A stretch of 64,000 nt of DNA from Chlorops oryzae (GCA_020466095.1 CM035807.1:81840441-81904440); one strand, 5' to 3'; positions 23,091 through 38,109 are shown, counted from the stretch's first letter. Program-made: numbers and translations. Notes: a model not told the origin generated them from the letters alone.

Positions 23091-26000
23091 GTATCTGTGA
23101 ACTAATGTAATTGAGCTCTCACCTAAATAATGTTCAGGCAACGTTGCAGAGAACTATTTCGGGAGAGTTATTTGGCGTGTAATAATACGTAATCGTATAT
23201 CGTTTCCTCCCCATACGATCTGATTCTCTAAAATAAAGTTTCGTTTCTTTATCCTCAGTTCATGATATTTTAGGATACCTCAAGTATCGAATAGGCAATC
23301 GAATAATATCATATCTTATTCGATACATATGTTCGTATATATTGAATGAATACTTTTTAAAGAAATTCGTGTAAAAACTTTTTCTTCAGCGCATCAACTT
23401 TCAGTAACTTCAAAGGCATCTAGTCGGACGTTTTATCCAGAGAAAGATAAGATACCACTCAACATAATCATAATCTGAAGTATACTCCTTTGGAAGCATT
23501 CGTAATTCCGCTTTTTTCTCCTTGCCAAGTAAGTAAGTAAATAAAATAGCAAGAAGTAAGTAAGTAAGTACGTATGTTAGTAGAATTCTTCGAGTGCATA
23601 GACCGTAAGAGTAAGCCTCACGCCACAATTTCACTACATAAAGTGTCATTAAGTGAAGTGAAGCTGCTTAAGCTGAATCAAGTAGAAGCGCACAGCTATG
23701 CAAGTTAGTGACGTTATATTTTGGTTTCCGTTTCCGCTTCTGCTTCTACTTTCTACTTTCCGCTTTCCTTGCCAACAACACAACCGAGCACATGAATGCT
23801 TGAGAAAATAAAAAAAAAATATATAAATTTACTTGCCTTCGCAGACAAAATGATGACGCGTCGGACTTCATAAATGCTGATTATCTCAGTTCTTCGCGAT
23901 TCTCATTTTCATTTTTTTGGTTTTATTTTGATTTTTCTTTTATTTTGAACTCTTGTTATCCCCTTATATTTTTGTTTTGTTTTATTTTGTTTTGTTGACT
24001 GTTTTGTTTGTATTTAAGATTGCATCACATTTTGTTGATTTGTGTATTCGAGTGGTTTTTATTTATCTTTTGACTGAAAAGCTGCATTTAACTGTTTCCG
24101 GTTTCCCGATTTTACAATCCAAACGAAACGATTCCTTACGACGTAATTACAGCATTCGACTGATGAATATTGAAATGGGTTGGGCTATTCGCATTGGATA
24201 TGGATGCGGTTATTATTTCGATCGTTTTTGTTGATTTTTCGCATTAAATTACATTCAAAAGTAGTCGGATAACATTCAATATTTGTCGAGAGTCCATCAT
24301 TAGAGTAGAGTAAGTGGAAGAGGAAAAAATTTATGCTTGTAAGGATCTGAAGGGTCTGTGAAATATATAGATAGACAGGCGATATAATCAGTGGGTAATT
24401 ATAACAATAAACAAATAACAATAAACAATTTCAAACATCCCTATTCTTAATAAATTGTGGAAAGTTATTTCACCCGAATTGATTTTTTCGCCATTTTTGA
24501 AAAGTGGAATCATGATTTCCGGTCGAAAATTTGTTCACCTCGAAACATTTTGTATTAATCGAATATCAACAGCTGATTTTGAAAATGCTGAAAATTTTCA
24601 GCGGCCGAATTCGATTCGGTTTGGAGCTTTAATGGAGAAAACGGAAGAAACTGAAATTGACCATGTCAACGTGGAACAAACAATACGCCGGAAATGAAGA
24701 AATGATTTTAATCATTTGATTCTTCTGATGCTGTTATTGGAACCATTTTGTGGGGTCCACCACCAGTTGTCTTCAGTTGTGATTTCGCACATAGCGTTTC
24801 AAGTCGTTCTACACTTATTTCCAATTCAAATGTGGTTTTGATGGGCGACGTTTAAAACTGCTTAAAGCTCCTTCCAAACCCCTTCAGCAATAATTTCTTG
24901 CAATCGACGCGATCATTTTATTTTTACTTCGGACATGTAGATTCTTAGTATGTGCTCAGGGCATAGGTACATATACAATTATACATATGTAGGTATGTAT
25001 GCATACCATTTTCGCAAAAAATTGTAGTCAAATCGTAATCCACAGAAAGTTCTAAGAAAAATTCCCTAAGAAACCATGGCCCTAAAATGAAGCCCTGTTC
25101 CGCACAAATCGAACTCGAAATTTATCAATGACGATAGTTTAATCGAAATGTTTTTTAATTTTTTTTTTTCATGAAAACTTATCGCCATTGATAAATTTCG
25201 AGGTATCTACCAGTTTCGTCTTCGAAGTAGGTGTTGCCAATGTTCGAAATCTTGGTTGAGATTCGGGGACTATATGCCGCTCATCGTTAATCACAGTCAA
25301 AACGAGACTCTCAACCGATTTGTTGGGCCAATTAAAGGAGCCAGATCAATACGATTCGGACAGAGGCAGATCCAGACAAAATTCTAGAGGGGAGGAAATC
25401 CTGAATACAACTTATATTGTGTGATAGGCCAAGGAATAGGTGACGTCAGAGAGATGTTAAGTTTATAGATTTGTTTATTTTGACTCTTCCCTAAGTGAAG
25501 CACCCACGCCTTTATCCTTTCCATCTCTCTGTCCGTTCATTTTTCTATTTACCCATAGGGCTGTTAACAAATTACTTCCCGAACTTGTCAACGACTCAAA
25601 AATAAATCAATACCACAACTCAATGAGTTGGATTTATTTTTGGTTTAATATTGAAGGACTAAGAAAATAACTATGTGGGCGTATCAATAACATATAAATG
25701 AAGGGACTGAATTAAGCTCTTCAAATCAGAGTTTTAATTCAGGCGATTGTATTTTCAAAACCTCAAAATTTTAACCGATTTCAAGTAGGAGAATTTATAA
25801 AGAGGTCTATTTGTTACTTTGCGTCAAATCGAACGCTTCAAGTATTGGAAAGAATTAAAGAGACAAACATATTTATGGGCACAGGTGCCCGATGGCACAA
25901 GAGAGAATATCATCATTTATTTAACAACTTGTCTAACACTTCCTTTAATTCTGACTTATCCGATGGGCTCTTTTCTGACCAATTTCGACAAATTAGAATT

Positions 26001-27425
26001 CATTTATTTCCCACTGAAAGGGTAATGTTTCAATATCAAAAATTTCATGTTTAGTTCTCTAATTAACTGAGAAAATAACTGCATGCAAAATCGTAGGTAC
26101 CCTATTACAGGAACCATAGAAAAACAAACAATTATCCTGACAAAATTTACGGAAAATAAGTAAATATATGCATGCAATAGTCCAAAAATAATAAAGTTTC
26201 GTTGTCGACTCGAAGAATTTTTTCATAATTTTATTCCATTCGAAACCTTGCCTGGCACCTAGATACATATGCATATGTTCATTTGGCGTTGATTTCATAG
26301 AGTATTGTGAATGGTCGTAGAAAATTGCATGGTTCTCCCTATACTTTGGACTGTGCAATCCGTTGGGGCTACTCATTCGCTTAGATGCACAAATTAGTAA
26401 TTGGAATTGTGAAGCGTGTTGACTACTAATTATTTGCTACGTTTAAAAAGCGGAATAATAAGTGTAGACCAACATCGATCGAGTTGCTTACAAATTATAG
26501 GAACACGGAAATCCTTTGGAAAAATCTTGACTTACTTACACTTCGTACCTTCGCTGTTCGTTTTTGAGAACAATGCCGCTTATGTATTTGATATTCACCA
26601 TTTCTATAGAGCTCCTTAAACCAGAAATTTTCTTCACCACACCTTAACATCAGAAGGTGGAAAAGCACCACGAACACATACCATCGTCTCCTACTGTCAA
26701 AATTTGCCTCCTTTTTCCCTTTTTTCTTTCTTTTTTTTGTTTTTTTTTTTTTCTTTTTGCTTCACATTGTCTTTCTAAACAGCATTGAGGAAAAAAATAA
26801 ATAAGAATGACTAAACATGCGCAGCACCGCATTCATCTAGTAGGGGCTAAATGCTCCACGTGGCATCCTTGCTGATGGCAACAACAAAAACGTGGCGCTT
26901 TTAGACGATGAGAAAAGAAAGAACGACAAAAAAAAAATAATACCAATAACAAAAGTAAGTGTTGATGGACAAAAAAAAAACACTTTGTCAACTCACCCTT
27001 ACCATATAGGCAAGCGTTAAATGGGTGTTGCCCTACATTTTGATTCGAAGCGAATATTGAAAAAATATGAATATATAAATACTATATACTCGCTTATGAA
27101 GCGTGTCAGTGAAGGTGTAAATGAGCGGACATAAGGCTTACGAACGCCAAAACAGACAGAACAATCCAACATTCTTAGGAGCGATTTGCAGTGTGAGAAT
27201 ATTTTTATGTAGCATGCCTTTGGGCGTTTTCTTTTTGTAAATTTTTTATTTCCTGTTCGATTGAGGGACTTTCAATTGAATATTTTGAAAATTTTAATCT
27301 TTAATCGAAAATATTGTTTTGAAATAATTTTATAGAAAATAGAACTTGGAAAATCATCCCTAAAAAAGCAAAAAAAAAAATACAACTTGAGAATATCCTA
27401 CACATATATGTGTAATTCTGAAAAA
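23091..27425. other. Non-coding stretch
   Basis: Several short open frames (23410-24697, 25819-26677) show no domains, no splice support and AT-driven composition. I see no gene. A TAAG/AAGT tetranucleotide run lies near 23526-23570. Confidence 0.4.
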
Positions 27426-27702
27426 ATGTACTCTGAGATATACCAAGTAATTCTTCCGAAAACACCGTTATGATAAAATGCCGCATTAGAGAGCTATACC
27501 CATTTAGAACTCAAAAATCATCTACTCTTTTTGTTATGTTTTTATTTTTTATATAAAAATCCCTAAAGTATGCTTCGAAATACTTAAAATACTTACAAAA
27601 AAATTTATGATTTTGGAGCTTTAATTGGTTATAACTTCCTAATGCGAGATTTTATAATAACGGTGTTTTGGGAAGAATTTCTTTGCATATCTCAGAGTAC
27701 AT
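27426..27702. repeat. Imperfect inverted repeat, 63-bp arms
   Basis: The arm at 27426-27488 (ATGTACTCTGAGATAT...) is inverted at 27640-27702 (...ATATCTCAGAGTACAT), with conserved AACACCGTTAT/ATAACGGTGTT blocks. It is probably a decayed foldback MITE. Confidence 0.65.
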
Positions 27703-27910
27703 TTTTGTGTTAGCTTAGAATACCAAACTTTATCGCATACATAGATATGGACCAAAAAGCGGTCAAAAAAACTTTTTAAATTTTTTTGCCTGAAGTTAAA
27801 CCGGTCACTCACCTTGCTTTTTCGACTACCATAGAGTAATCAATTTTTTACTTTGAAACTTTGTTGAAATGTCAAATTTCCATACAAAAATTGAATTTAA
27901 ACAATGATTT

Positions 27911-28640
27911 AAAGGGTCTGGCGGGTTGCGGCATCATGAAAGGATTTTTAAATTTTGTTGATTTTTCGATAGGTGTCATCTAAAAACACTGTGGAGACTA
28001 CTTTTGAGATTTTTATTTTGAACGGTCCTTGAAATATCCTTAAAAATCCTTTTTTAATAAGCCTTTTTTCAATATTTTACATCTCAAAAACTAATTAAGA
28101 TAAGAAGATGAAACAAACGTTGGCTAATATAACAGGAAATCAAAAAAAAAATTTATTTTTACACTGAGAAAAATTTTTCCACAAAACCAAAGACAGTTTT
28201 AACAATTTTTTTCAGTGTATTCTCAGTTGGACGCCACTCTACAAATTTAAAAAAAAAATACCTTTAGTATTTGCTTTCATTTAAAAAAAAGTTTCATTCA
28301 AATTAAATGGCGCAACAGTGAGATATTCAAAAAATTACAAGTGCACATAGAGGCTCTAGTACTAATATCCAATACAATTGTGCGAAAATGATACAAAACA
28401 CATTACTCATACGGCATGTTTTTAAAAATTTAATATCTCCAGAAATAACTAAGATAAAAAGTTGAAACAAACAGTGACTTATTGTTCATAAAACAAGGTA
28501 TTTTTTTAAAATATTCAAAAGGTTTTACAAAAACTGAAATACACTGAAAACAATAGTTAAATTTTTGTTTTCTTTTTTGTGCAAAAATTTTTCTCAGTGT
28601 AAAATTTAAAAATAAATTTTCAATATTCCTTGTCTTATTA
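27911..28640. repeat. Diverged relative of the 1.4-2.6 kb foldback element
   Basis: It starts AAAGGGTCTGGCGGGTTGCG, then carries GATTTTTCGATAGGTG.CATCTAAAAACACTG, the ACACTGAGAAAA block and GCAACAGTGAGAT in the same order as the outer arm of the element at 1431-2566. The second half has a decayed inverted counterpart (TTTCTCAGTGTAAAA near 28580-28610). Confidence 0.7.
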
Positions 28641-31600
28641 ACATTAAGATTTGATTATGAATAAGGTGGTTTTGTAACTTTTATTTTTTTATTTTCAGGG
28701 CTCGGATTTTGTTTCTTTTATCAATTTAGAGCATACTTTATGGAGAAAAAATTTGATTCAACACACATAATGTTGGGATTTCGAATAAGTTTTCTAATTG
28801 TTTTGTTTATTGTTTTTTAAGTCAGACTTCTAGCTGAATAATAGCTAAGCTAGCTACTTTTTTATATTCCCTTTTTGTTCTTTATTGTTAATATTGTGCA
28901 ACATTGTTTCTTTTTCTGTTGGTGTAAGCACTACTCATACGTATATAGCTTAGTCAGTCAGATTTAGCCGCCAGCGAGTACGCATCATAATACGATTGAA
29001 AAACATTATAAGAACCGCTAACAGTATAAAAAAAAAATATTATAAAAGTAACCGTCGCAACTAAACTTCATGAATTAACATATAAAATCAACATTGTCAA
29101 TACTAATAATACGAACAATAAATTTGAAATTAAATTATAACCGTTTTCTGGTAATAAGTTCTAACACATAAAGTTAAGATTCAAATCGATTTTAAACTTC
29201 AATATTAATTCTTTTGATGTTAGAAAAGGGGTTTGAAGTTCCAATTCGCTAAACTTATTCCCAAAATGTTGGTAAGAAAATTTTCGCCCCATAAAATATA
29301 CTTTAAATTTATAAAAGCAACAAAATCCGAGCCCAGCTTTTTTGCTTTTACTTTCTCACTGATAAAATTGTAATTTTTCAATAGACTTTGAAAAATAGAC
29401 ACTCATTTTATTTGGTAAAAAACTAATTTTTAATTAAAAATCTAACAAACAAAAAAAATTATTGCATACGATAGAATTTTTAGATGCTAATGAAAAACGA
29501 AATTCCATGAATTATCTATAAAGCTACTTACTTTTTAAGATTTAGAGATCTACAAAATCTTATTTTCTGGACCGATCTTAAGACTAAATGAGAAAAAGTC
29601 TCAGCGAGGTTAATTCTGTGAATTTTTATGCGTAATTTGTTCAAATCGGATCATAAATTGCTTAGTTCTGCACGAAAAAAGCTGAAATACCCCTTAAAAA
29701 TTTCATTTTTCAAAAATTAATATAAGAACCAAAATTCCATAAAAAATTTTTTGTTGACAAGTGTAATGGGTTAAATAATATATGAAATATTTAAAATGTT
29801 CTAATGTAATAAACTGAACTTGAATCCAACCCCATCCGAACCAATATTTAGAGTAATTGAACACAGTGGTGAATTTCCATGATTCTCCTACAAGATTTCC
29901 CCAAGTCAAATAAGTTTTTCAAATGTACGTTCAACCAACGAGAGCCAAGGCAAACGGCATGAGAAAAGAGAACCAGTTGGAAAAGAGCAACAGCCGCGAA
30001 AGGACATACTGCTTGCTTTACTGAGCATCTAAGTATTTTACGTCTCTATGAATGACGGCGGATGATCCCTTGAAGTGCAATGAAATGTTCGCTTCTTACT
30101 TTATACTTTTATAGATTCTATAATGGAGTTGAGAAAACGCCTGTTACAGCTTACGCTGGGTAAATATTTGCATATGCTTATTTCGGGTTAATTGTGAAAT
30201 TTACACTTCCTGTCGTCAACGTCGCCGTCGTCGTCGTTGTTATTGCCCTCATCGTCTTCGAATTCTGGTCCTTATGTCGTTGTCTGCAGCAGCACGTGCC
30301 TCCGGTGGAACTCACTTCTGGAGAGCAGAACATGAGGATATCTTATGAAGTTGGAACGGCGAATACGGGCCTCTGCAAGTGCAGGAAGTGAAAATTGAGT
30401 TGAATTTAATTAGGGGAAAATTCATTTTACTTGTATGCGAGTGTGCGCGTGTGTGCGTGTTTGCGTGCGCTTATATGTTCAAGTATTTGCATCCCAGTGC
30501 GGCATTTCCCTCATGTTAAATGAATAATCACTTTTAATGCCATAATGCGCCTGGGATTGTTTAAATGCTTTTTAAGTGGATTGTTTGCTAACAATATTAA
30601 CGAACCAAATTACAAATACAATTATTATTAAATTATGTTCGTTATTCGAAGAATTTGTAATTATTTTCTTGATTCAATAGCGGCCGCTTATTTTAATTAA
30701 TAATGCAATTAATCTTTTATGCCTGATTGCTATATTATTTGCACGGATTTTCTTGGCGATTGCCATAATCGAAATTTCTTAAATTTCAATAATTTCCAAT
30801 ATAATTTTGATTGGCTTTTTCTTTTTGACTCTTATAGCAATTAAATATCATATGAATGGTAAAAATATTTCTTCGTATGTCCATTTCGCGTTATTTCGAA
30901 TTAAATTGATACAATTGAAATAGAAAATGAAAAGCAGTGAAATTAAAATGGAAAAGCTTTCAACGACAGCCATGGTCGCTGAGGCGTTCAAGCGTAGACA
31001 AATGAAATTTTATTGCTGATTTAAAAGTGAAAGTTTATTTATTTAAGCATGAATGAAATCGCTTCGAACGAGTCCTACGAATCAATGCCTTATGTGTTTG
31101 TAATTAGCGATGTGCAGGAAAAATATTTTCATATAATTTTTTTTTTTTAATACTTCGCGGCTCGAACAGAATTTATGCATATAAAGTTAATCATTTAATT
31201 AAAGGATAATTGACGTTAAAATATAAAAAAATAGATTTCTGTTTCATAAACGCCAGGATGAGTAAATTTTAATAATACTAGTAAATTTTATTTATTAATT
31301 TTAAAATTTTATAAGATTCTTTCAGGTTTGTAAATTTTACAAAATAAGCAGTTTTGCAAACTGGGAATCGACCTGTAGCCATTCTACCAAAAAAAAAAAA
31401 ACAAAACAAAAAAAAACAGTTTATGGATTTGGTACATTTTTGAAGTACTTCTAAAAGCTGCGATCAAAATATATAGCCAGCAATTTTTCACACCGCCCAT
31501 GCGTTGTATACGTATTGCCCTATATAAAAAAATGCTCATACGTCGCGTTCTCCTGCATTGATTCACATTGTTAATATTTCAGTGAATTTTAAGTGCACTT

Positions 31601-34600
31601 TTAACATTGAAAACATTTTTGTGATATCATATTCAATAAGTTGAATCAATCTTTCGATGTACATTCCAAAAATGCCTCTCCATAGGAAGTGAATTTTCAA
31701 AAAGGTTTTTATATCTGCTAGCCGTGGCGTTGATGGATACTGGTTAAGTCTTGACATGTTCGTATTTAGATTGAAGTTAGGAGCATTTTCTTTCCTCTCT
31801 ATTTTTATTTTATATCCCTTCAATGTTCTTGCGATGGAAACCATTATGGTGTACGGGCTTGGCATACCCGCGAACCACAGCATACAGTTAAACATTACTG
31901 AAAATTGGGTATGGAATAGAACTGGTAGTGACTAGGGTCACGAAAGGTTGAGCAAATGATTTGTTAACTTGGTGCAGTGGGGATCATGAGCTTGATCTTT
32001 GGGAGGACCTTTGGTTGGAATCTCGCTTGGGCTGTCATTTTCGTATAGAAATATTGAAATGGGATAAATCTTGTATAGATATATATGAACACAGAGGTGA
32101 AGATGGCACAGAATCTACACCAAGGGCTTTGATGTTGGCTATATTCCTGTATGAGAGATAGAATTGGTACCTATACAGAACATACTTATGTGCAGTGGAA
32201 TATTCAAAGTCAAAGAAAAAAGTTTTAAAAAAATGTTTCAAAAAGCTTCAAATATTTTTTCAATATATATAGCTACTTTAATCCTTAACGAATTTTTACG
32301 AGAAATTGTGGTGAAAAAAGTACAAAAACCAAGTGTCCTAAAAATAAGCAACATATGCCTGATAATTTATTTCTTTAATAATTTTCATTTCAACTCGCTC
32401 AGTGATTCTGCTGTGATATAACATGTCAGAACGTTCATTCACTGAACACATTCGATGATTTAATTAGCACAAGCCTTTGACCTGATGACCCTCATATTCA
32501 TACAGAAGCGCTAATTAACTTGTCACAGCACAATGTGTTGAATGGGCTTCTTGGACTGACATTATATTCTACAAAATGATGACAAATATGTTTATTTGTT
32601 TGTTTGTTTTATTCTGAATATGAAGATACTAGTACACCTGGTCTCTAGTCTCTAATTAAGCTATTTATTACCTTCGAATTGTCTACATAAATTACTACAA
32701 AATTTGCAATTAACTACGATTTGTGAGTAATTTTTCACTAAGCCTTTCGAATAATAAAAACGCAAACTCATCTATGGAACCCCAAATCTTATCATCTTAT
32801 GATACCAAAGCAAATGTAATAAGGTTCAATTATAATTGAATAAATAACTTATGCCAGTCGCCATATGCTTAACCCACATTACTCACACGAAGTACGCTAA
32901 AAAACTGGATTTTTTGCAATTTAAAGCCACTAGAGGAAATTTTTCTAGGTGAGTTTATTCAGCAGTTTTTTTCTCCTTTTCAATACCAACAACTTCGCTG
33001 AAGATACCAAAACTAAATTACCTACGGTTAACGAGTTACAGCTATGTCAAAAAATCGAAAAAGTGATCAAAATTGTTTCTGGGATCTACAACTTCAGTCG
33101 CGATGTGTCAAAAATGGCCTCTAACTTCGGAAAACGACTAGCCCCATTGAAACCAACGTACTTGAATTAGATTTACCCTATAGGAAAATATAAAACGCCC
33201 GAAGAAGGTGTTTCCCCTCAAAAAATTGTCCATCTCAAATTGATTGTATTCCTCTTATCTTAATGGAATATTAAAGTTCATATTTTGCACCATTGCACTG
33301 GCATAACAGAAAAATTATATACTTGTGTCTATTGTTGAAGTCAAAGTGACCTTAATGTCTGCCTCACTTTCCTTATTTGCTTCTACAAAGAGCATTATTC
33401 TTTAAACGAACACAAGAGCTTATGCCAATATGCCTTCACGAAGTCAAGCCAATGCATTCAGAGACTGGATTTGATGTGTCCTACAGCTTGTGGAAATGTT
33501 ACACATGAAGTAACGCATCGCCCAAATTGCAGTAAAATCAATTGACATAAAATCTGAAATAATTTTCCAACGCCAATTTCTGAAAATTGAGCTCAAACAA
33601 ATCTCTCCCCACTTTGCAGTATTGTAGTTTAATATCAAATTGACCTGCTGTGTAAATATGCTAAATCAATATTTGCACCTATGCAAGTTCATAATCAAAA
33701 AATAATTCTCAATGCTTTGGATGAAGACAAAAGGACAATCAATAGCATATTGCGATATCCTTTAAAACGTCTTTATTATATCGTAGGTACTTTGAAAGGG
33801 AAGACCTACAATCAAACTTTATTAGTTGGAAAGGATGTTTTTTGTGTTTTTATCTATAAAATTTATTATGTTCATGCTTACAACAAAACTTTGAAAGATA
33901 TTAAATTAATTAAAGGCCTCGGTTCTGCTAGTCATCAAAATCAATGTATATTATTATGACTTTTTATTTTCATAACTTAATTTACTCTTACTCTTCAAAA
34001 ATGTATCCAACATATATTGCTAAGAGCAAAACTCAGATTGCCACATAATTAAATGACAGGCATAAATGCAATAATAAATAAAAAATACAAAAAAAACTTA
34101 ATCAAAATTATTGACCATTGAGCGTGAAAATTCCATTAACGTATGCAATAGACCAATAAGCATATTAAATAGCGATTCCTTATCGGTGACTAAAGTCAAA
34201 ACAGCATGGAAAATAACAATAAAAACAACAACAAAAACAACATAAAACGCACAATAGAACACATAAAAGGCCATTGAAAATGCAATTAACACCTTAAAAT
34301 AGATTTCAGCTAATTAAAAAGTCAAAATCCCTAAACTATGAAAACTGATCAATTTTAATGTTAATTATGCCGCTTAAATATCGAAATCGATTCTCGTAGT
34401 CAAGTTTACGAAACCGCAACAAAAAACAAATACCCCCCAAAAGTGTGTGTAAATAATCCAATCAATTTGTTAATAATTCGAGAAAAAAATCCGTGCACGC
34501 CAGACTATATTGGCCAAGCAAATGCCTACGATTAGCCGAATATGCTGCTGCTGCTGCTGCAAACAAAATCTCCACAAAAAAATTTGCTCTAATGGCGGCG

Positions 34601-34899
34601 CCATTGCCTTCTATGAGTCTACTCGACTCTTCACGTGATATGTAACACCATATGTAAAAAAAAAAAAAAAATTTTGACTTTCCAGCTGTGGTCTTTTTGG
34701 GCGTTTGAACGTGCTGTGCCATGTCAGCCATTTAAATCGGCAGAAATGTTATTTAATCAGTTCGAACATAGTCGAGCTTTTTACAGAAAACTAACAAAAA
34801 TGTTCCTACAATCGTATGTATATGTAGGTATGTATATATGTAAACCCAACACACAATTTGTATCCTGAATAATCTATAGGTATATATTTTGGACTTATA
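28641..34899. other. Long non-coding stretch
   Basis: AT-rich with no recognisable gene. A 65-codon frame at 30194-30391 (+) with a valine-rich hydrophobic run starts at GTG, not ATG, and is not supported as a gene. The segment 31563-32241 is open on both strands but unidentified (see findings). Confidence 0.4.
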
Positions 34900-35840
34900 A
34901 TTCGGAGCTGTCACTATGAGCTTTCGGACTGAAATTTTGGAGCCTCGCGATTTAAAACATTTTCGGACTCATTCTCCACTCTTTCTGCTTGAAGGAATAT
35001 TCAATAAAAACATGGAAAAATTTTTTAAAAATTCGGACTCATTTTGGAGTCTCGGATATAAAAAAAATTCTTGCTCATAAGATGTAAGCAATCCGAAAAT
35101 CTTCTAAGACTCATTTTGGACTCATTTCTCTCACTCTTTCTGCTTGAAGTAAGATTCAATAAAAACATGGAAAAATTTTTTAAAAATTCGGACTCATTTT
35201 TCGGAGCCTCGAATATAAAAAAATATTCTGCTCATAAATGTAAGCAATCCGAAAACTTAGACTAATTGACTCTTCTCTCACTCTTTCTGCTGAAGTACAA
35301 AATGATTTTAAAAATTTTGGACCATTTTCGGACCTCGGATAATAGAAAAAAATCTGCTCATAAATTAAGCATCCGAAAATATCTTCGGTATAACAATTTC
35401 GGACTCTCACACTCTTCTGCTGATAAATTCAATAAAAACTTCGGAAATTTATAAAATCGGACATCATTTTTCGGAGCTCGGAAAAAAAATTCTTACTCAT
35501 TATATTGTAAGCAATCCGAAAATTGATCTTTGACTCAATTTTAGAATTTGCATTTTGGACTATAAATATTACACTCGAACGCTCTCTGAGAAAAATTTAA
35601 GCCCGAAAATATTTTCGGACTCAATTCGGACTCTAACTTGACTGTATTAAAAATTCGGACTCATAAATATAAATACTCGGAATTTTCCAATTCAAATTCA
35701 ATACGAAAATGTTTTCAACTCATTTTGGACTAAATTTGATTCTGAACATTTGAAAAACACAATTCGGACTATAAATACTCCGAAAATGATTGAATTGTTT
35801 CATAAAACATTTCAAATAATCCGAAATGTTTTCTATGGCT
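34900..35840. repeat. Decaying tandem repeat, about 131-155 bp units
   Basis: Units contain CACTCTTTCTGCTTGAAG, AAAAACATGGAAAAATTTTT, ATTCGGACTCATTTT and TGTAAGCAATCCGAAAA. The anchor ACTCTTTCTGCT recurs at 34978, 35133 and 35280, and as ACTCTTCTGCT at 35411. The spacings are 155, 147 and 131 bp, shrinking through scattered one-base losses. Beyond 35.5 kb only CGGACT words remain. Confidence 0.75.
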
Positions 35841-37891
35841 AAATCTTAAATTGAACATTTCTACTGGACAATTATCTGTATATTCTATAACGATTTTATT
35901 GAATTTCCATAATTTATACTTTTCTCATATTCACCTTTTCTATTCGATATTTTACAGAAGTTCGCATAAATTATTCCGGATCATTGAGCTTATACGATAT
36001 TCATTGTTAATTAGAATCCGGTTCAATGGTTTATTGTACTCAATTAAGGATTCCATTAACACATTGTATTTGACTCAGCTTGAGGAATTAGCGAACACAT
36101 TGACACACATTGTAAACATATCAAAATTTCAATTAATATGCATCATCCACTTTTATTTAACGATAATATCTCTGGCAAACATATGTATGTGTGTTTCTAT
36201 GAAGAGCAAATAAAATTTGTAAGTCAATAAAATCGCTTTAAGAAATACAATTTCCAAAATTAATTCATATTAACCAGCAGAACAACCACAATTATTTAAA
36301 TTGACCATTAAAATTATGCATGTCAATATTTAAGAAGGAAATATATGAATTTATGAGCATTTTCCTACGAAGTCTAGAATCACTTCAAATATTTACAACA
36401 CTAAAGGTGGGTACTAACAGGCTAGTTTTCGATCAACTAAAATGTTCGAGTTTCAGAAATGTATATAAAGCAAATATTTACATGCATATTTTTAGGACGC
36501 ATTTATATTCATTTTTTTACATTATATTTGAGAAGAAAATAATACCGTTAAATGCTGCTAAAGCATATTTCAGTTTAATTCTCGATTTTAGTTATAATAT
36601 TATTATATTTTTTGTCGACATGCTGATAAGTGCTAATTAAAATATTTTAGTTAAACACTTAAAAGCATGCTTGCAAAAAATTTAAGGAAAAAATTGAAGC
36701 CCCTCAAACTTCCATAGTTCGAATCAACATAAGCCAAAAAATCAATTCGCCTAATGCGAAATTGAAATTCTATTATTATGTGTTTAGCTCTCACTACACG
36801 TAATTACGACGTGTATCAGTTTGGTGAAAGAAAAACTCAAAATGTTAGATTTTTTAATATCCTCTTAAGTAATTTGATTTAAAAAAAATCAACCCTGCAG
36901 TAATATGGACTGACCCATGTGTTGCCTTCGGTCAATCCTTTCATGCTACCAGTACTAGTCCTCTCATAATTCCACTTCTAATGTATTCAACTGAACTTTT
37001 TAACATGGACCTACCATTGGAGGGGAACTAGTCCGCAAAACGGCTGACCGTAAGTCAGTTTTTTCAGGTCAATTGTCGTAATTTTGTCTGGATAGTCAAA
37101 TAAAGAAAATAAAAAACCAATTTCTTATATATATTCTAAGTTAATGAAAGTGTCATTTACAGACTACCCTTAAACGAACGCATTTATTACCGACTATCCT
37201 AATTCGATGGAGCGAACTGCCAAAATATAATCGGTAGGATTTGGACCGGTTAAAGGCTAGTCCTTTTTAGAAAATTTACCGGCTCATTACTGCAGGTAAC
37301 TTATAGCATAAGATATAATATTGTTAATATTTACGTGCACACTTTTAGGCGCTGAATTGCATTTAAAGGTCAACCCTTTCGATGTACTGGAAAAAGTTTG
37401 GAAAGCATTTGTGTGTGTGTCTGATTGAGTTAAACCCAAAAAAAAAAAAACGGTTGCAACATGAAAAGCAAAAAACAAATATTTTAGCCAGAAAAAGAAA
37501 AAAACGAAAAGCCGCCTCAAGGCGGCCTTGCCCGTTAAAGCCAAAAAATATCTTTATATGGTGAAGAAGAAAAATCTTCCACAATTTCTCTGCATTTCTA
37601 AAAAAATTTGATAAAAACTTTTTATTAAAAACTTCAGCAATATCAATAATTACTCAAAGAAAATGAACTTTTCCCATGCACAAATTATCACCATGCAAAC
37701 AAATCAGCATATTGTTACTAAACAGTTTTGCCCTGCACAAATATGCTTGCCTTTCAATGACAACAAATGATCTAGTGAAGAGAACACTGCTTGCAAGACA
37801 AAGAGAGCGATTAAAATGCGTTGCATTTGAATCAAGAGAGAGAGAGAGCGTGCATTGTATGCATTTTGTTTTTGCAAAGCAAACACTGAAC
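35841..37891. other. Non-coding stretch
   Basis: Open frames at 35851-36213 and 36320-36640 (+) are Ile/Phe/Tyr/Leu-rich, as expected by chance in AT-rich DNA, and show no domain. No gene is supported. Confidence 0.4.
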
Positions 37892-38109
37892 CAGTGATGC
37901 CAACTTAGCCCCTTTTCGGGCTATTTTAGCCCTTATTGGTATGCCCAGAACGCAAAAATTTTTTTTTAGCCCGAAACTAAAATACGCGCAATTTTAGCCC
38001 CATTTCCGACAAAAAATTAGCCCTCTTTTGCGTTTTTGAAATTTTTACAGAAACAATTTTTCGCCGCCACATGCAGTCAATTTTGTTTGCAAGCATGTTT
38101 GTGTGACGA

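Noticed and set aside
30194..30391. Small hydrophobic plus-strand protein
   Set aside because: The frame begins at GTG rather than ATG, the valine run comes from a GTC repeat, and no splice or regulatory context supports it.
35851..36640. Chemoreceptor-like membrane protein fragments (120 and 106 codons)
   Set aside because: Ile/Phe/Tyr/Leu richness is expected in AT-rich DNA; no receptor motif, splice site or conserved C-terminal signature is present.
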